This document shows, piece after piece, positions 37,101 to 48,550 of a stretch of DNA of 64,000 nucleotides. The position numbers were made by a program, and so were the translations under genes. Origin of the DNA: Cannabis sativa (lineage: Eukaryota > Streptophyta > Magnoliopsida > Rosales > Cannabaceae). Numbering within the stretch: the first letter of the stretch is position 1; every line of letters begins with the position of its first letter. The stretch lies in the NCBI RefSeq assembly GCF_029168945.1, contig NC_083603.1:2604001-2668000 (forward strand). Reading direction: 5' to 3'. The notes below the pieces were generated by a model. That model ran no database searches. It was given only the letters and a program-made list of their open reading frames with translations, and was not told the origin of the DNA.

Positions 37101-38135
37101 TAGCTTAGGAGTCCAAAAAAAGTATTTCACTTTTAAAATATACATTTTTTTACTGATTTCGAAAAATACAATATTTTTTTTTATGACCCACTAAATTTCA
37201 GGACTGTTTAGTTCTAACCTGAAGCCTTTAAACTAATTCAAATAGTTTGCGCTGGACTACATACCTTATTACAACAAAAGAGAAATTTAATTACCCGATA
37301 ATATTTGTAAAATAAGCATGAGTTTATATACGAAAACTTAGTGTAATTCAGTTCTAACTCGAACCTTTTAAACTAATTCAAACAGTTCACGCTGGATTAC
37401 ATATCTGATTAAAATAGAAAACGAAAAACTTAATTGTAACTAAAAATGAGATTATCACTATAGAGAGTAGATCATTACCCAATAACATAGATATCAGCTT
37501 GAGTTGGAGACTTAAGCCAATTCCTTAAGTTCAACCCATCATGAGGGGAAATTCCTCCAACATTCCATGTCCCAACAAATGTTCTAATTTCATAACACAA
37601 AAAACAAAACAAGAAGAAAAATCTTAAGTCTAAGCTGAAAAAACAAAGTCTCATCTCATAATGTTTTGTTTGGTCAAAAGTCATTAAATGAAAAGTCAAA
37701 TAAAGAGTACTAACCTCAGATTGAGATGATCATCTGAGTCTTGTACCTTTGAAAAAACTGCAAAGAAATAATATGATCAGAAAAACTAACCCCAAAACAT
37801 AACAAATCTAAAGAAGAGAGGAAAAAGAGCAAACCCGAAAAATCTTCAGGCACGACGACGCAACAATTGTCGTCGGAGCAACTCTTTCTCCGGCGTTGGA
37901 GTTTAGTTGAAGCTTGTAAAACATAATCTGAGTTAAATTCATCTGTTTTGCTCCGAATGTTAAGCCATTTTCTTGCCACTTCTTTAGGCCAAGAAGAACT
38001 CTGCACCAATACAAAAGATAACATTTTTTTATCACATTTTTAGTTTCAAACTCAAAATGAAAATTTGAACAAGAAAATATAGTGAAAAATGAATAAAGAT
38101 TGTACCTTTGAGATGAATTCTTGTCCAGTTTTCAT
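34158..38135 (-). CDS. Type I inositol polyphosphate 5-phosphatase
   Basis: Nine coding exons join in phase: 38135-38106, 38000-37835, 37757-37715, 37583-37479, 36876-36510, 36378-36167, 36077-35960, 35439-35282, 34464-34158. They give 501 aa. The family removes the 5-phosphate of inositol phosphates and, for some members, phosphoinositides. Catalytic signatures are present: TWNVGG (85-90), [11 protein letters not shown] (116-126), VCTHLTSG (254-261), WLGDLNYR (312-319), WCDRILWKG (400-408) and SDHRPV (424-429). The N-terminal [13 protein letters not shown] motif is typical of plant type I enzymes. An acidic run (EEEEEEED) lies in exon 5. Residues 443-474 are an Asn-rich tail interrupted by Ile, encoded by an AAC repeat, followed by 27 residues to the stop. 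There is no WD40 domain, so it is not the large FRA3-type enzyme. The gene appears intact. Confidence 0.92.
34240..34345. repeat. (TTG/AAC)n microsatellite inside coding exon
   Basis: On the plus strand, runs of TTG are broken at intervals by one AATG step (GTTAATGTTG). On the gene strand this reads AAC repeats with single ATT codons, all in frame, and encodes the Asn-rich tail of the 5-phosphatase. Confidence 0.9.
36915..37420. repeat. Tandem repeats in 5-phosphatase intron 4
   Basis: The block TTTAAACTAATTCAAATAGTT followed by CGCTGGACTACATACC occurs near 36955, 37227 and 37367. Each is preceded by a GAGTTTATATACGAAAA/GTGTAATTCAG-like stretch. The first interval is longer because a hAT MITE (37051-37206) sits inside the second unit. 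Confidence 0.7.
37051..37206. mobile_element. hAT-type MITE in 5-phosphatase intron 4
   Basis: This 156-bp element is related to the WAT1-intron MITEs (CCGACCCTAGACATAGGCGGG at the left, TTTCAGGACTG at the right). It is flanked by TTCAGTTC (37043-37050) and TTTAGTTC (37207-37214), an 8-bp duplication with one mismatch. The uninterrupted third repeat unit in the same intron reads ATTCAGTTCTAAC, which confirms the target site. Confidence 0.75.
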
Positions 38136-38905
38136 TACTAGTCAGCCAAAGAAGAAAGTTTGAGCCTAATCCAAGAGATAGTATTATAATTATTATTATT
38201 AGAATAGGAATCTAAAATTATGTAAGCTTTCATCTAAAGATTTATATAATGAATTGAAAAGTTAAGAAAATAGCAAGAGGGGTTAAAATAAACTAATTAT
38301 AGATTAATTCAACGCTCAATTTTTTATTTTTTATTAAAAAAAAAACCAAGTTGCAGTGGCAAATGGAGACAGCTCCTTTGGATCAATCTTAAGTTTTTTT
38401 TTTTTCTTTTTAAGAAAAAAGAAGCAAAAAAAACATTGGAAAATTATTATATTTTTTTAGAATAAAAAGAATTCAGAATAAGCCAGCTTCATACTTTTTT
38501 ATTTTTTGTTTGGAATATTTGCTTACAAAGCAAATCTTCTTCTTCTTTCTTTCTTTCTTTCTCTAAACAGAGTAGAAAACCCAGTTATTTTTTGACTATA
38601 AAGATTGAAACTTTATTACAGATTTGTAACTAAAAACCATTTTAAAAAATACCGTTTTGATAATTTTGGTATTTTGTAGCTTAAAAAACAAGAAAACACA
38701 ACAAAGTTAATAAATGCAGTAAAAACCAAAACAGAGAAACTAAAAGAGATAGCATTTGCAGCATTGAGAATCAGAGGAGAAGAAGTACTTACAGGAATGA
38801 AAATGAGCATATGAGACTGAATTTTTTTGGATGTGAAGAAGAGTGATATCCAATCAAATCAAAAGAATGATAAAAGATTGAGTCTTTTATAATCTTTTTC
38901 TTTCT
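38136..38905 (-). other. Probable 5' leader and leader intron of the 5-phosphatase gene
   Basis: On the minus strand CCT|GTAAGT near 38792 is a strong donor. GGATTAG|GCTC near 38167 is a plausible acceptor just upstream of the ATG at 38135. This predicts a leader exon from about 38793 to 38905 and an intron of about 620 bp. A TATATATATATA run at 38932-38943 could be the TATA region. All of this is inferred from motifs. Confidence 0.45.
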
Positions 38906-39067
38906 TTCTTCTTCTGTTGTTGTTGCAGAAATATATATATATAGCCTTGAGGAGAGAAAGCACAAACCTTTGTAATTGTTTTTCCTAGTAAAAGCAAAAA
39001 AGACCTGTCTTTTCTTTTCATTTATAACTAATCTTTTACATTTTAGTTTATATTTATTAATAATTAG

Positions 39068-39069
39068 GC

Positions 39070-39153
<84 letters not shown>
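39068..39153. repeat. (ATT)n microsatellite upstream of the 5-phosphatase gene
   Basis: A nearly pure TTA/ATT run of about 85 bp lies roughly 130 bp upstream of the putative TATA region. The long Ile-only reading frames across it are artefacts of the repeat. Confidence 0.95.
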
Positions 39154-39156
<3 letters not shown>

Positions 39157-39249
39157 TCAAACACAGAAAGTAAGGAAGAATAGAAAAGTTGGGAAAGGGC
39201 CAAATTTGAAAAAAGTTATGAAAACAAACAACAAAAACAAAGGTGGGAC

Positions 39250-39835
39250 AGGGCAAGGCAGTCATTTTGATTGGATTGCAGAGTGTTTAATTTTTAAGTG
39301 TTTTTAATCCTAACTTGGTTGGTTCTTACTAATAAATTTTCATATCTTAACTAATTTTGTAAACTTAGTTAAGATTTTTATTTTTCTTAATTTTAATATG
39401 TATTAAATTGGGTTCCCTAATACTTTAAGCTATTAAAAATTCTTTTTAAAATATTGAGAATATTAGATTTAAAAACTTCTCTTTAATTATTAAGAGACAC
39501 ATTAGATGAATACAAGTTTAGAAAACACGATTTAATATATGGATATTCGTCACATTAATAAAATTTAACGAAATTAAATAAAAAAATTTACATTTAATAA
39601 TCTCACTAGTTTAAAAACAATGGTGAAACTAGCAATAAATATTAGTGGGGACAAAAAAAATTCTACAAAAGTAGTCTATTAATAAACAAATTATTATTTT
39701 TAGAAGAAAGAAAAATATAAACTTTAAATTTTTTAGGGATATAAGTAAATAGGTGCGAATAAAAATAAAAATAATTTTTTTATAAAATAAATATAAAATT
39801 ATGTGAAATAAAACTAGAAAGAGAAATATTAAAAA
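39250..39835. other. Intergenic DNA without recognised genes
   Basis: AT-rich sequence upstream of the 5-phosphatase gene. No coding or mobile feature can be supported. Confidence 0.4.
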
Positions 39836-39839
39836 GTAC

Positions 39840-40012
39840 TACTAGTGTCTAGCACTTTTCTCGATGTTATACTATTATTGGTGTAATTAAGTATCAGGTC
39901 TCATATAATTTTAAAAAATAATTTTTAGAGAATATCGTTAATTAATTATAGAGTGCAACATATAAAAGGTGTTGGGTACCACTGACGCCCAATAACAATG
40001 CTCAACTAAAAA
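39840..40012. mobile_element. Uninterrupted MITE copy (relative of 8330-9050)
   Basis: It contains ATTAAGTATCAGGTCTCATAT, then TAGAGAATATCGTTAATTAA, then AAAAGGTGTTGGGTACCACT and ending CAATAACAATGCTCAAC. The same blocks occur inverted at 8330-8425 and 8969-9050. A partial copy of the first half lies at about 43625-43720. Confidence 0.5.
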
Positions 40013-40019
40013 ATTACAA

Positions 40020-40838
40020 ATTTACAAAGATAAAAATGTAAAAAAAAAAATTATATTATAGGGAAATATAAAATATATAAAAAATTATGCAAAAAAATAA
40101 TTTATTAAAAGTTGAGTAGAGTCGTATGCCAGTACATGACCTCACACTCTCCCCATCCCTAGGATGAATTTTTAACGATTTGAAAATTTGGGATACAATT
40201 AAGTACATTTTAAAATTAAGAAATTAAAAATTATAATTAACCTTTTCTAACTAAATTAAGAATGAGAAAGTATGAAACTTGTTTAGATAATAAAACTATT
40301 AATGAGGTGAGCTGTATTCCTCAGTTTATATGCTTGGAAAAGTAGTGGTCTTTAGTCTTTACTTATATAAAAATATATCTTTTATAAGAGATATTTTTCT
40401 CAAGTTTGGTATCATGGAAACATGCACTTACTACTACTTCTACATAATATTAGATTTAATGATAATTAAGAGTATATCTCTACATTCTCATTCTCTAATA
40501 ATGATAAGAATTTTTGTTAGGTTAGCTTACTAAAACAAAAAAAAAAATGATCTTAATTAGATGATTAGATTCAAAAGCATTAATAGAGAGCACTTGTTTA
40601 TAAATAATAAAGTTAAAAGTGGTCAAATCTGTTAGGAATAGGATGAGATTGTAATAGTAGCATTTGTTGTACTATGTGATGTACCTTCATTTACAACTAC
40701 AATTGAGAATTGAGGACATGATACCGGGACCACATAAAAGTATATAGATATAATCAATATCATTAAATTAACATACATATAATTTTGACTTAAATAGTAA
40801 AAAAATTCAAACTCTCATCTTGTAAATACTCATTATTA
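40020..40838. other. Intergenic DNA without recognised genes
   Basis: AT-rich sequence with only short unremarkable reading frames. Confidence 0.4.
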
Positions 40839-41166
40839 CACTGCAAAAAACTCCTACTTTTAGTGATAACTTTTTAATCACAACATAAATTTTTTGTGAC
40901 TAAATGTGACTTTTGGTCACAACAAAACCTTACTTGTGACTAAAACATAGTATTTAGCTACAAGTTGTGACTAATTTAGTTTTAGTCACAGTAAATATTA
41001 TGACTAAAAACACATTTAGTCACAACAAATAGTAATTTTTGTCACTAATACTTTTAGCTGCGAACTTTTTAGTCACAACATAAAAATAATAATTTATAAT
41101 TAGTCACAACTTTTATACTTTTAGCCACAATTTTTGTTGTGACTAAAAGTAAACTTTTTTGTAGTG
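40839..41166. mobile_element. CACTA-ended MITE, copy 2
   Basis: The 328-bp element begins CACTGCAAAAAACTCCTAC and ends TTTTTTGTAGTG. It is flanked on both sides by TTA, the 3-bp target duplication expected for CACTA transposons. The interior is rich in GTGACTAAA/TTTAGTCAC words, as in the copy at 7852. Confidence 0.75.
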
Positions 41167-41169
41167 TTA

Positions 41170-42760
41170 ATTCTATGGTACTTAAACTTTCATTAGTGAT
41201 GCGGTTGAGATTTACGAAGATGAGGAAATTGATTTACTTAGCTCAATTGAGACTGAGATAGATGATTTCATTACATAGGAAAATCTAATACTATAGGATC
41301 TCACAAAATGGTGACAAGTGAGAAAGGAGATTTAGCAAAATAATCCTAACAAAAATGATTGCTTTTTGTGTGTGTAGGCAGAAGAGATTTGATGTGATGC
41401 TGGTGAGCTTAGTGTGTACCCTTGTACACATCATTTAAGGTTCGTAACACCGCCCCCTAAATGAAGGGGTAGTTGCTTCACACCGAGTTTGTCAATTAAG
41501 AATTAGACTATGACTTAAGCTATTAGTGAGACAATCTGCTACTTAATCTGATGAGGGAATATAGTGCACTTCGAGCTCTCATACTTTATCTTGCACAAAT
41601 TGAATGTCAATTTCAATGTGCTTTGTCTTTACATGGTAAACAGAATTTGATGCCAATTTACTTGCACTTTGATTGTCAAACCAAGTAAGAGGAACACTTG
41701 GTAGCTTGAATTTTAGTTATTTGAGTAGTGATTCAATCTAGATTATCTCAACTAACACATGAGCAAGAATTCTATATTCCGATTTTGTCCTTGATCTGGA
41801 CACCACGACTTGTTTCTAAGAGTACCAAGCAACTAATGTATCACCAAGATAAACGAAATAGCCTGCCATTGATCTCCTATCATCAGGGCAACAAGCTCAG
41901 TCCGTATCAAAGTATCCAACCAAAGACAATCTTTCACTATATCTAATATGGAGGCCATAATTCATTGTCCCTTTTTAAGTATCTTAGAATTCTCTTAGCA
42001 TCACTCCAATGACTAGTAGTAGGAACGTGCAGAAATTGACTCAATTTGTTTACGGCAAATTAAGACAATGTCAAATATTGTGTGACACAAGTACTGCAGG
42101 GTTCCTATTACACTATTGTAGACTATATGATTTGACAATAGTTCACCATCTATTTTGGACATTGGCTTGCCCAAAATCATTGGAATTAGATACATGGTTT
42201 TAAGTTCAATGTATCCTATTTCTCAAGCAGATCATTGATGGATTTGGCCTATGTCAAGTACAAACCAGTTTCATCTCGATACACTTCCATGCCAATAAAG
42301 AAATGAAGTAATCCAAGGTCTTTCAGTGAAAATTATTATTCCATGTCCAAAATTTGAATGAAACTAGCCATCTATTCATAATTGTTCCCTGTTACAATAA
42401 TAACATCTCTATAGATCAAAACTAGGATGATAATTTGATCTGTCATGTATTTGAATAATGAAGAATCAACCTTAGAAATATAGAGCTTTCAATCAATTAG
42501 AGTGTCCTCAATTTATCAAATTAAGTACGGGGTGCCTATTTTAAGCCATATAATGATTTGTTCAATTTGCAAATATAGTTTGATTGCTCTTGTCCTCAAA
42601 CCCAAGTGATTGGACCATGTACACATCTTTCTTCTAACTCTTCATTTAAGAAAGCATTGTTATTAATGTCAAGCTGCTTGATTTCTTAATTCCTTGATAC
42701 AACAAGAGTCAAGATAATTCGAATAGTTGATAACTTGATGAATGAAAGTCTAGCTAAAAT
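41170..42760 (-). pseudogene. Decayed Copia (Ty1) retrotransposon 3' portion
   Basis: On the minus strand the order is RT end, RNase H, polypurine tract, LTR start. NKSLYGLK is readable near 42550, LGKPMSK and SVIGTLQYLCHT near 42080-42180, and WFDNQSASKLASNSVYHVKTKHIEID near 41610-41690. Next come HYIPSSD and VADCLT near 41540-41570. A GGGGGCGGTGTTACG junction at about 41443-41457 looks like polypurine tract plus start of the 3' LTR. Several in-frame stops and frameshifts interrupt it, so it is not functional. Confidence 0.8.
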
Positions 42761-42769
42761 CAATTTCAA

Positions 42770-43719
42770 GCCTTTAATGAAAGCCTTTAGCCACAAATTT
42801 AACTTTGTATTTTTGTATTGAGCTATCTGTATTTTTTTTCATTTATTCTTTATTTTACTAAAAAAAATGTATTTAGAGAACATGGTTGAAGACGCTTTTA
42901 CAAAACTATAAGATGCTAAAGCCAAAAAGCTTTTTGAACTAAAAAGTAAAATTCATTACAAATCCAAACATCAATTATAGTAAATATTTTTGAAAATGGG
43001 TGATTAGCTAAGGTATTTTGGATTAGGGTTTCAATTTGAACCAATCATTGAGTTGTGTGGCTTGAGGGTGTGCTAGCTACAAAATAGCTGTCTATATATA
43101 TAAATTTATATATACATTTTATGTGTACTATATACTATATAGCTTCTCTATTCTTTGATTTGCCATTTGATTTGATATTTTCTTTTTTTGCTTTAATTTT
43201 TAGTCAAATCACAAAGTCAGATGCCTAGTCTGATCAACTAAGCCTTTACATTAATCAATTATTTGTACGAGAATTATATATAATTAATAATTTCTTGTTA
43301 TTAATTACAGTACTACAGTTCAGGAGACAGACCCCCCTACCTATATATAGACAACTATATATGTAATTTGATTTGTAGCTTCATATATTCATAGTTCCAC
43401 ACAAAAAAATTGTTGTTTTTATTGGTTAATTAATTATATATTCTTCTTTTTCATACAGATGATAGATTACATAATATGTATAATATTGCATGCATGCAAA
43501 ATTATATAATTAATATATAGCTGGTTAGGTTTATTATTTGTAATTTCATTATTTGTTAAAAAATAAAATTATGTATAAATATACTTGGATTAATTAGCTA
43601 TAGTACTATAAATATAAATGTAATTACTAATATACTAGTACTTTAGTATATTTTTCCGTATAGTATAATTAAGTATTAAATTGATATATTATGAAAATAA
43701 TTTTTTAAAAAATATCACT
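42770..43719. other. Intergenic DNA, partial MITE at the end
   Basis: AT-rich. The piece from 43625 to 43719 matches the first half of the MITE at 39840-40012. Nothing else is recognised. Confidence 0.4.
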
Positions 43720-44051
43720 AACTGCGGTGGGTATCTATGCTGGGCTACAGATTGGTGATCGTGTGGAGACGGATTCTTCTGTTGTTAATTCTTAGATTAC
43801 TTTTCCGAATTCTAATTTTACGTATAAATTAATTGTTGAGGAGATTATTTCTCTTTTAGCTGCTGTTGGTGGTGATTCTTGTTGTGCCATTTCGCGTGTC
43901 GCGAATGGTGTGGCCCACGCACTAGCAAAGTCTGTTATTAGTTCTGTAGGGGTTGATTTGTGGACAGATACTTATCCTAGATTTATTAGTGCTCCTGTAA
44001 CAGCTGATTTGATCTAATATGATACATTCTTTCTTACAAAAAAAAAAAAAA
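43720..44051 (+). pseudogene. 5'-truncated LINE tail with poly-A
   Basis: The sequence translates, with one internal stop, into the end of a LINE ORF2 RNase H-like domain: GLQIGDRVETDSSVVNS, then EEIISLLAAVGGDSCCAISR, VANGVAHALAKSVISSVG and a stop at about 44015. A 3' end and an A-run at 44038-44051 follow. It interrupts a MITE related to 39840-40012. Confidence 0.75.
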
Positions 44052-44059
44052 CAGAATCA

Positions 44060-44705
44060 ATTAATGAAAGCTAATAATTTAATGATGTTATAATATATAT
44101 ATATTTATATATAGAGAACTGTAAAGCTCATCCATTTATATAAGAGCGGCTTCAATTGTACGTATATATGTATAGTGTCTTTGACGTGACACCCATATTA
44201 ATTAATTATATATAAATAAAATTTAATTTACATTTTAAATTGAAATGGCTCTTCTTTTTCTCTATCAAGAGTTACTTTTTTGTATAATTAATAATTAAGT
44301 ACTTAATTAATATACACATTAATAAAAAGAAGCAATTAATAGAGAATAGTAAGTACGTAGCTGATAAAATATATAGCTAGCTAGGCTGCCACAAATAGGG
44401 AAGCATTATAGATGTTGCTTATTTCTTATCTCTTACTCAAAATTCATAAAACTAATTAATAATATCTTTAAATTGTAGGTAAACATCAAATTAATAATAA
44501 TGATCATCATAAATATTATTCATTATTTTTGTTGACCACCACATTCATGAATATATATATATAGTTTGTATCTATAATACATTATGTGTACTCCTGCAAT
44601 CCCTAATTATTCGAAAGATTTGAATAATTTTTTAGTCTAATTTTTTTCTAGTTGTGGACGTTATACTTATTTAAGACATTCTGCAAAATTTTAAGAAACT
44701 CAAAA
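44060..44705. other. Intergenic DNA without recognised genes
   Basis: AT-rich, with TATATA and TTAATTAA runs. No feature can be supported. Confidence 0.4.
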
Positions 44706-44710
44706 TAATT

Positions 44711-45075
44711 TGTGACAGTCAGTAATTCTAAGATTCATAAGAGGAAATATCAAGCTATGGAATCCCACATCGCCTCAAAAATGTCAAGTATAATGATTCT
44801 GAGATTGTGTAGGTATAGGACTATGCAATTGAAAGAGAACTTAAATGCAAATTGATTGGTATTGCCTATATCAACAAAGCGTGTCTTGTTATCTTGTCTC
44901 ATCACGAAAGAACTCTATAATTAAGCGTGCTTGACCTGAGATAATTTTAGGATGGGTAACTCTTGGAAAATTTTCTTAGAAAGCGTGCGAGTGCGAACAA
45001 AGCATATTGAAAACACTTGTGTTGGTCTGTAGAACCAGTTGTCAGTCTAAGAAACAACCAAGAGTGAGCGTTACA
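44711..45075 (+). mobile_element. Cassandra TRIM solo LTR
   Basis: It runs from TGTGACAGTCAGTAATTC to GAGTGAGCGTTACA. It includes the CCCACATCGCC block, GATTCTGAGATTGTGTAGGTA, and a 5S rRNA-like portion (AACTCTATAATTAAGCGTGCTTG then TTTTAGGATGGGTAACTC). Flanks TAATT (44706-44710) and TGATT (45076-45080) look like a 5-bp duplication with one mismatch. At 365 bp it is shorter than the 433-434-bp LTRs at 55.5-56.5 kb, because the stretch just before the 3' terminus is missing. Confidence 0.85.
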
Positions 45076-45564
45076 TGATTCACAATATAAAAATTTAATG
45101 TCCAAACCATCTATTTTACATGCGTATAAAATAAAAAAGACGTGTGCAATAAACTCTTTAAATCCTATTTTTGGTATGTTAAAATTTTTCGAATTTCTCA
45201 AATTTTTACAAAATGTCTTAAATAACTATAACGTATATGACTATTAAAAAATTAGGACTAAATTTCTTTTCTAGATACCAAAATAAATAAGGGTGTATCC
45301 AAAGGGCGCATTGTGTAAAATTTTCTTATATATAATCATAAATTTCAAATGGTAAAAACAAACACAAAACAAATAGCATCATGAAATGTGTCAAAGTACA
45401 AACAGACAAAAATATATATTTTTTTTCATCACAAATATTTCTTAAGATGAAAAGTAAATTATTTATAAATGGTATACGTATAAAAAGGATTAATGTTGAT
45501 AGATAGTAAGCTAGTGGTGGAGAGATTTATAGTTCGATTTGATAGCCAACTACTATACCGCACA

Positions 45565-46010
45565 TGTAAAGGGTCAGCTTTAAGTATAAGCGGACTAAGT
45601 TGGTACTTAGGATTCATATTTTTCAAGAGTCTAAAATATAAGATGAAAGGTTTAGATTTTTATTTAATTAAAATTAAGTGTATTGTAAATAAATATTTAC
45701 AGTTTAGTCAATTAAAGTGTATGATACATTACATAATGGTACAAGTTCAAGTTCCATGATAGTACTCTTTTTAAATATTTTTTTATGTATTCTGAAAGTG
45801 AGGGCTCCAAAATTTAAATGACCTTAGGCCCATATATTTTCTAAATCGACCATGTACATTCAGTTGGTCAAACGTTCTGTTATAATTATCAGTGATGTTA
45901 AACACAAGCCCAACCTTTTGTATAAGCAAACTAGGCTTGTACCTACTTAACCCAAGGATCAATTTTTTTTTTCTATAACCTATTAAATTTTAAGGTCGAC
46001 TCTAGTTACA
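45565..46010. mobile_element. Two decayed hAT-type MITEs
   Basis: Diverged versions of the CAGGGTCGGCCCTAAGTATAGGCGGGC family occur at about 45567-45855 (GGGTCAGCTTTAAGTATAAGCGGAC at the left, GGCCCATATATTTTCTAAATCGACC at the right) and about 45895-46012 (CAAGCCCAACC and TTTTAAGGTCGACTCTAG). No target duplications were resolved. Confidence 0.4.
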
Positions 46011-46019
46011 CTATCTTAG

Positions 46020-46415
46020 ACACATTATAATTTGTTAACCATTTTTAATAATATATTAAATTAAAATATAGAAGACTAATATTAAATTGTATCTATAGGA
46101 AATTATAATAGTGTTGAACAATTTTCATATTATTATTATTATTATTACTAGCTCATTCACTTTTTCTCTTTATTTTTATAATGTAATTTAATTTTCTTGA
46201 TTAAGTGGATGATTTGTACTTAGGAGGGTTGTTTACTTTATTGACTAAGAAACATTTATTGTGAAAAAAGTTAATTAAAAACCCTAATCATCTTACTATA
46301 ACCCCACACGTGTTATAGCATTACAATCTTTTTCCTTTGTTTATTATTAAGTCTATCACACGTGCCACCATGCCCACTTCTCATATCTCATTGTGCTTTG
46401 GTCAATAACACTCAA

Positions 46416-46448
<33 letters not shown>

Positions 46449-47755
46449 TTACTTACTTACTACTAATTATTAATAATTAGCTAGCCAAACAACCAAAAAA
46501 TTACCTAAGCATATAATTAATATATAGTGCCCCCTGATCCTGTTCCCTCAGCTGTGATCAATAATAGATAAGAATATATATAAATGCATTTAAATTGATA
46601 TTAATTATTTACTAATTAATACAATAAATAAGTATTTTTGACTATTTTTGATCAGTGAATAATCCAACCAAAGGACATGTGGCCTAAATTAACCTAATGC
46701 ACTATATATTATAAGATCGTATAAATCATGCCTAATAATTCCAATATCATTAATATATATTTGCTTGACTCTCCATATATATTAATTAATTAAAAAGCAA
46801 AAATAAATAAATATAATAAAAATGAGAATGATGAGTAGATAGATAAACAGCTTATAAAGAGGAAACAAGTTCTTTAATTTCGTCACGCTTAGAGATTTGT
46901 ATGGCCTACGTACGTATAAATCTATAATTAATTAATTAATTAAGGCATATATATAATTAATGTTAATGTGTTTTTTTTTATTACCACGTAAAAAGTGTAA
47001 TTAGTAAGAGGTGGACAAAAGGAGGGGAAAAGTAAACGGGAAGGTACTACTTTTTGATCCCAAATACACTCATCAAATCTATAATAATTAATTAAATATT
47101 TAATTAAGTTGATTATATATGCATGCATGCATGTATATATGTGTGAAGAACACCTGTCATATATATTTATATATATACATATTGGTGAGAAATTTTAGAT
47201 TTACAGTCATCACTAATTTGTAATTTGATCGTAAAATGTGTCGTTTTTTTCTTTGTTCAATCATAAAATTAATAATCGTGTCATGTAGTGAATAGTCTTA
47301 TTATTTTTAAAGATAATTATTAGTCAAATTTAATATATATCTTTTTTATTTGTTATACTTGACAAATTATGATCGAGAGTATACGTACGTTAGAAAAATT
47401 ACTTTGTAAATGTTATAAAAAAGAATTATTTTAATTATAAATCTATTTTGTCAAAGTTTCTATCTAGTTTCTAAGTATAGCTAGGTAATTAATTATTAAT
47501 TAATGAATCTATAATTTTAGGTGATTAATATATATTCTTGATTAACTTTGATAAATTGATCTACATTTGTGCATATATAATAATCATTAATTTATGTTAT
47601 ATACTTAGATCTAAAATGAAATGAGAATCATTTTATGGTGTAATTAAGGTTTTGTCTCTTAAATTATTTTTTTGAGATAATTAATATATTAATAGTCACA
47701 TTAAAGCCACATACATATTATAATAATAGGAGCATATTTAATCAAGGTTAATTTC
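46020..47755. other. Intergenic DNA without recognised genes
   Basis: AT-rich, with an (ATT)n run at 46419-46446 and many TATATA tracts. No coding or RNA gene is recognisable. Confidence 0.4.
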
Positions 47756-47789
47756 ACAAATGCACAAAAAAAAAAAAAATAACAAAAAT

Positions 47790-48055
47790 ACGGTTTTACG
47801 GAATTTTAAACATTTTTACGATTTTTTTATTTTATTTACATAAAATATGGTCTTTTTATGTTGAAATTTTATTCATTTGTTGTTAATTTTTTGTTATATG
47901 TATGTTATTTTTTGTTATTTTTTTGTTGTTATTTTGATGTTACTTTTATGTTGTTTTCTTGTTGATTTTATGTTGTTTTCGTGTTATTTTTTGGAAAACC
48001 GTAAAAATATAAAAAAACATTCTTTGAACGTAAAAATGTAAATATTTTACAAAAA
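47790..48055. repeat. Dispersed TTGTTGTTATTTTGATG-rich repeat
   Basis: It is rich in words such as TTGTTGTTATTTTGATGTTA and is the inverted relative of 5460-5700. A further diverged relative lies near 57700-57930. Its class is unknown. Confidence 0.4.
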
Positions 48056-48435
48056 ATGGTGTCTTATGTAATTATTCCTTTAATTAATTTAAACTACCTG
48101 TAACTAAATATAATAATCTTCAATATTCAAATATTAACACTAAAAAAATACAAATACACGTAGGGTCTCATATTTTATCATTAAAGTATTGTCTATACAA
48201 TTATTTTTCACTTAAATTTTCGTATTATAGTAAATTATTAGTCCTACATGATCAGTCTTAATTACCTCAAAAAATTACTTGCAAAAATGAACAAAAAAAT
48301 GTAAACAAATCGGAAAAAATTACATTTTTTTAATGTTATCGTAAATGTTTTTTCTGTAGTGGTACTAGCTATTAATATAGGAATAACAAAAATGTGGTAG
48401 TTATTTATGTACATACTTAACATACATATAAAGGA

Positions 48436-48550
48436 TCAATATATATATATAAAGGAAAGCATCAACAAGTTTATGTGGCATTCTATATGAGTTTTCTCTC
48501 CTATTCTTAATTTTGTCAAATTTTGTCATTTGTTTAATTTTTTTAATTAT
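48436..48550 (+). mobile_element. Possible Helitron 5' end, older copy
   Basis: TCAATATATATATATAAAGG after an A, followed by GCATCAACAAG and TTCTATATGAGTTTTCTCTCC. It resembles the element starting near 49053, which has TCTATATGAGTTTTGCTTATT at the same relative place. The 3' limit of this copy is not found. Confidence 0.4.

Noticed and set aside
38789..39265. A 158-codon minus-strand frame and a 65-codon plus-strand frame with long Ile runs
   Set aside because: Both are read through the (ATT)n microsatellite, where neither strand meets a stop. There is no family resemblance, and they overlap the promoter side of a real gene.
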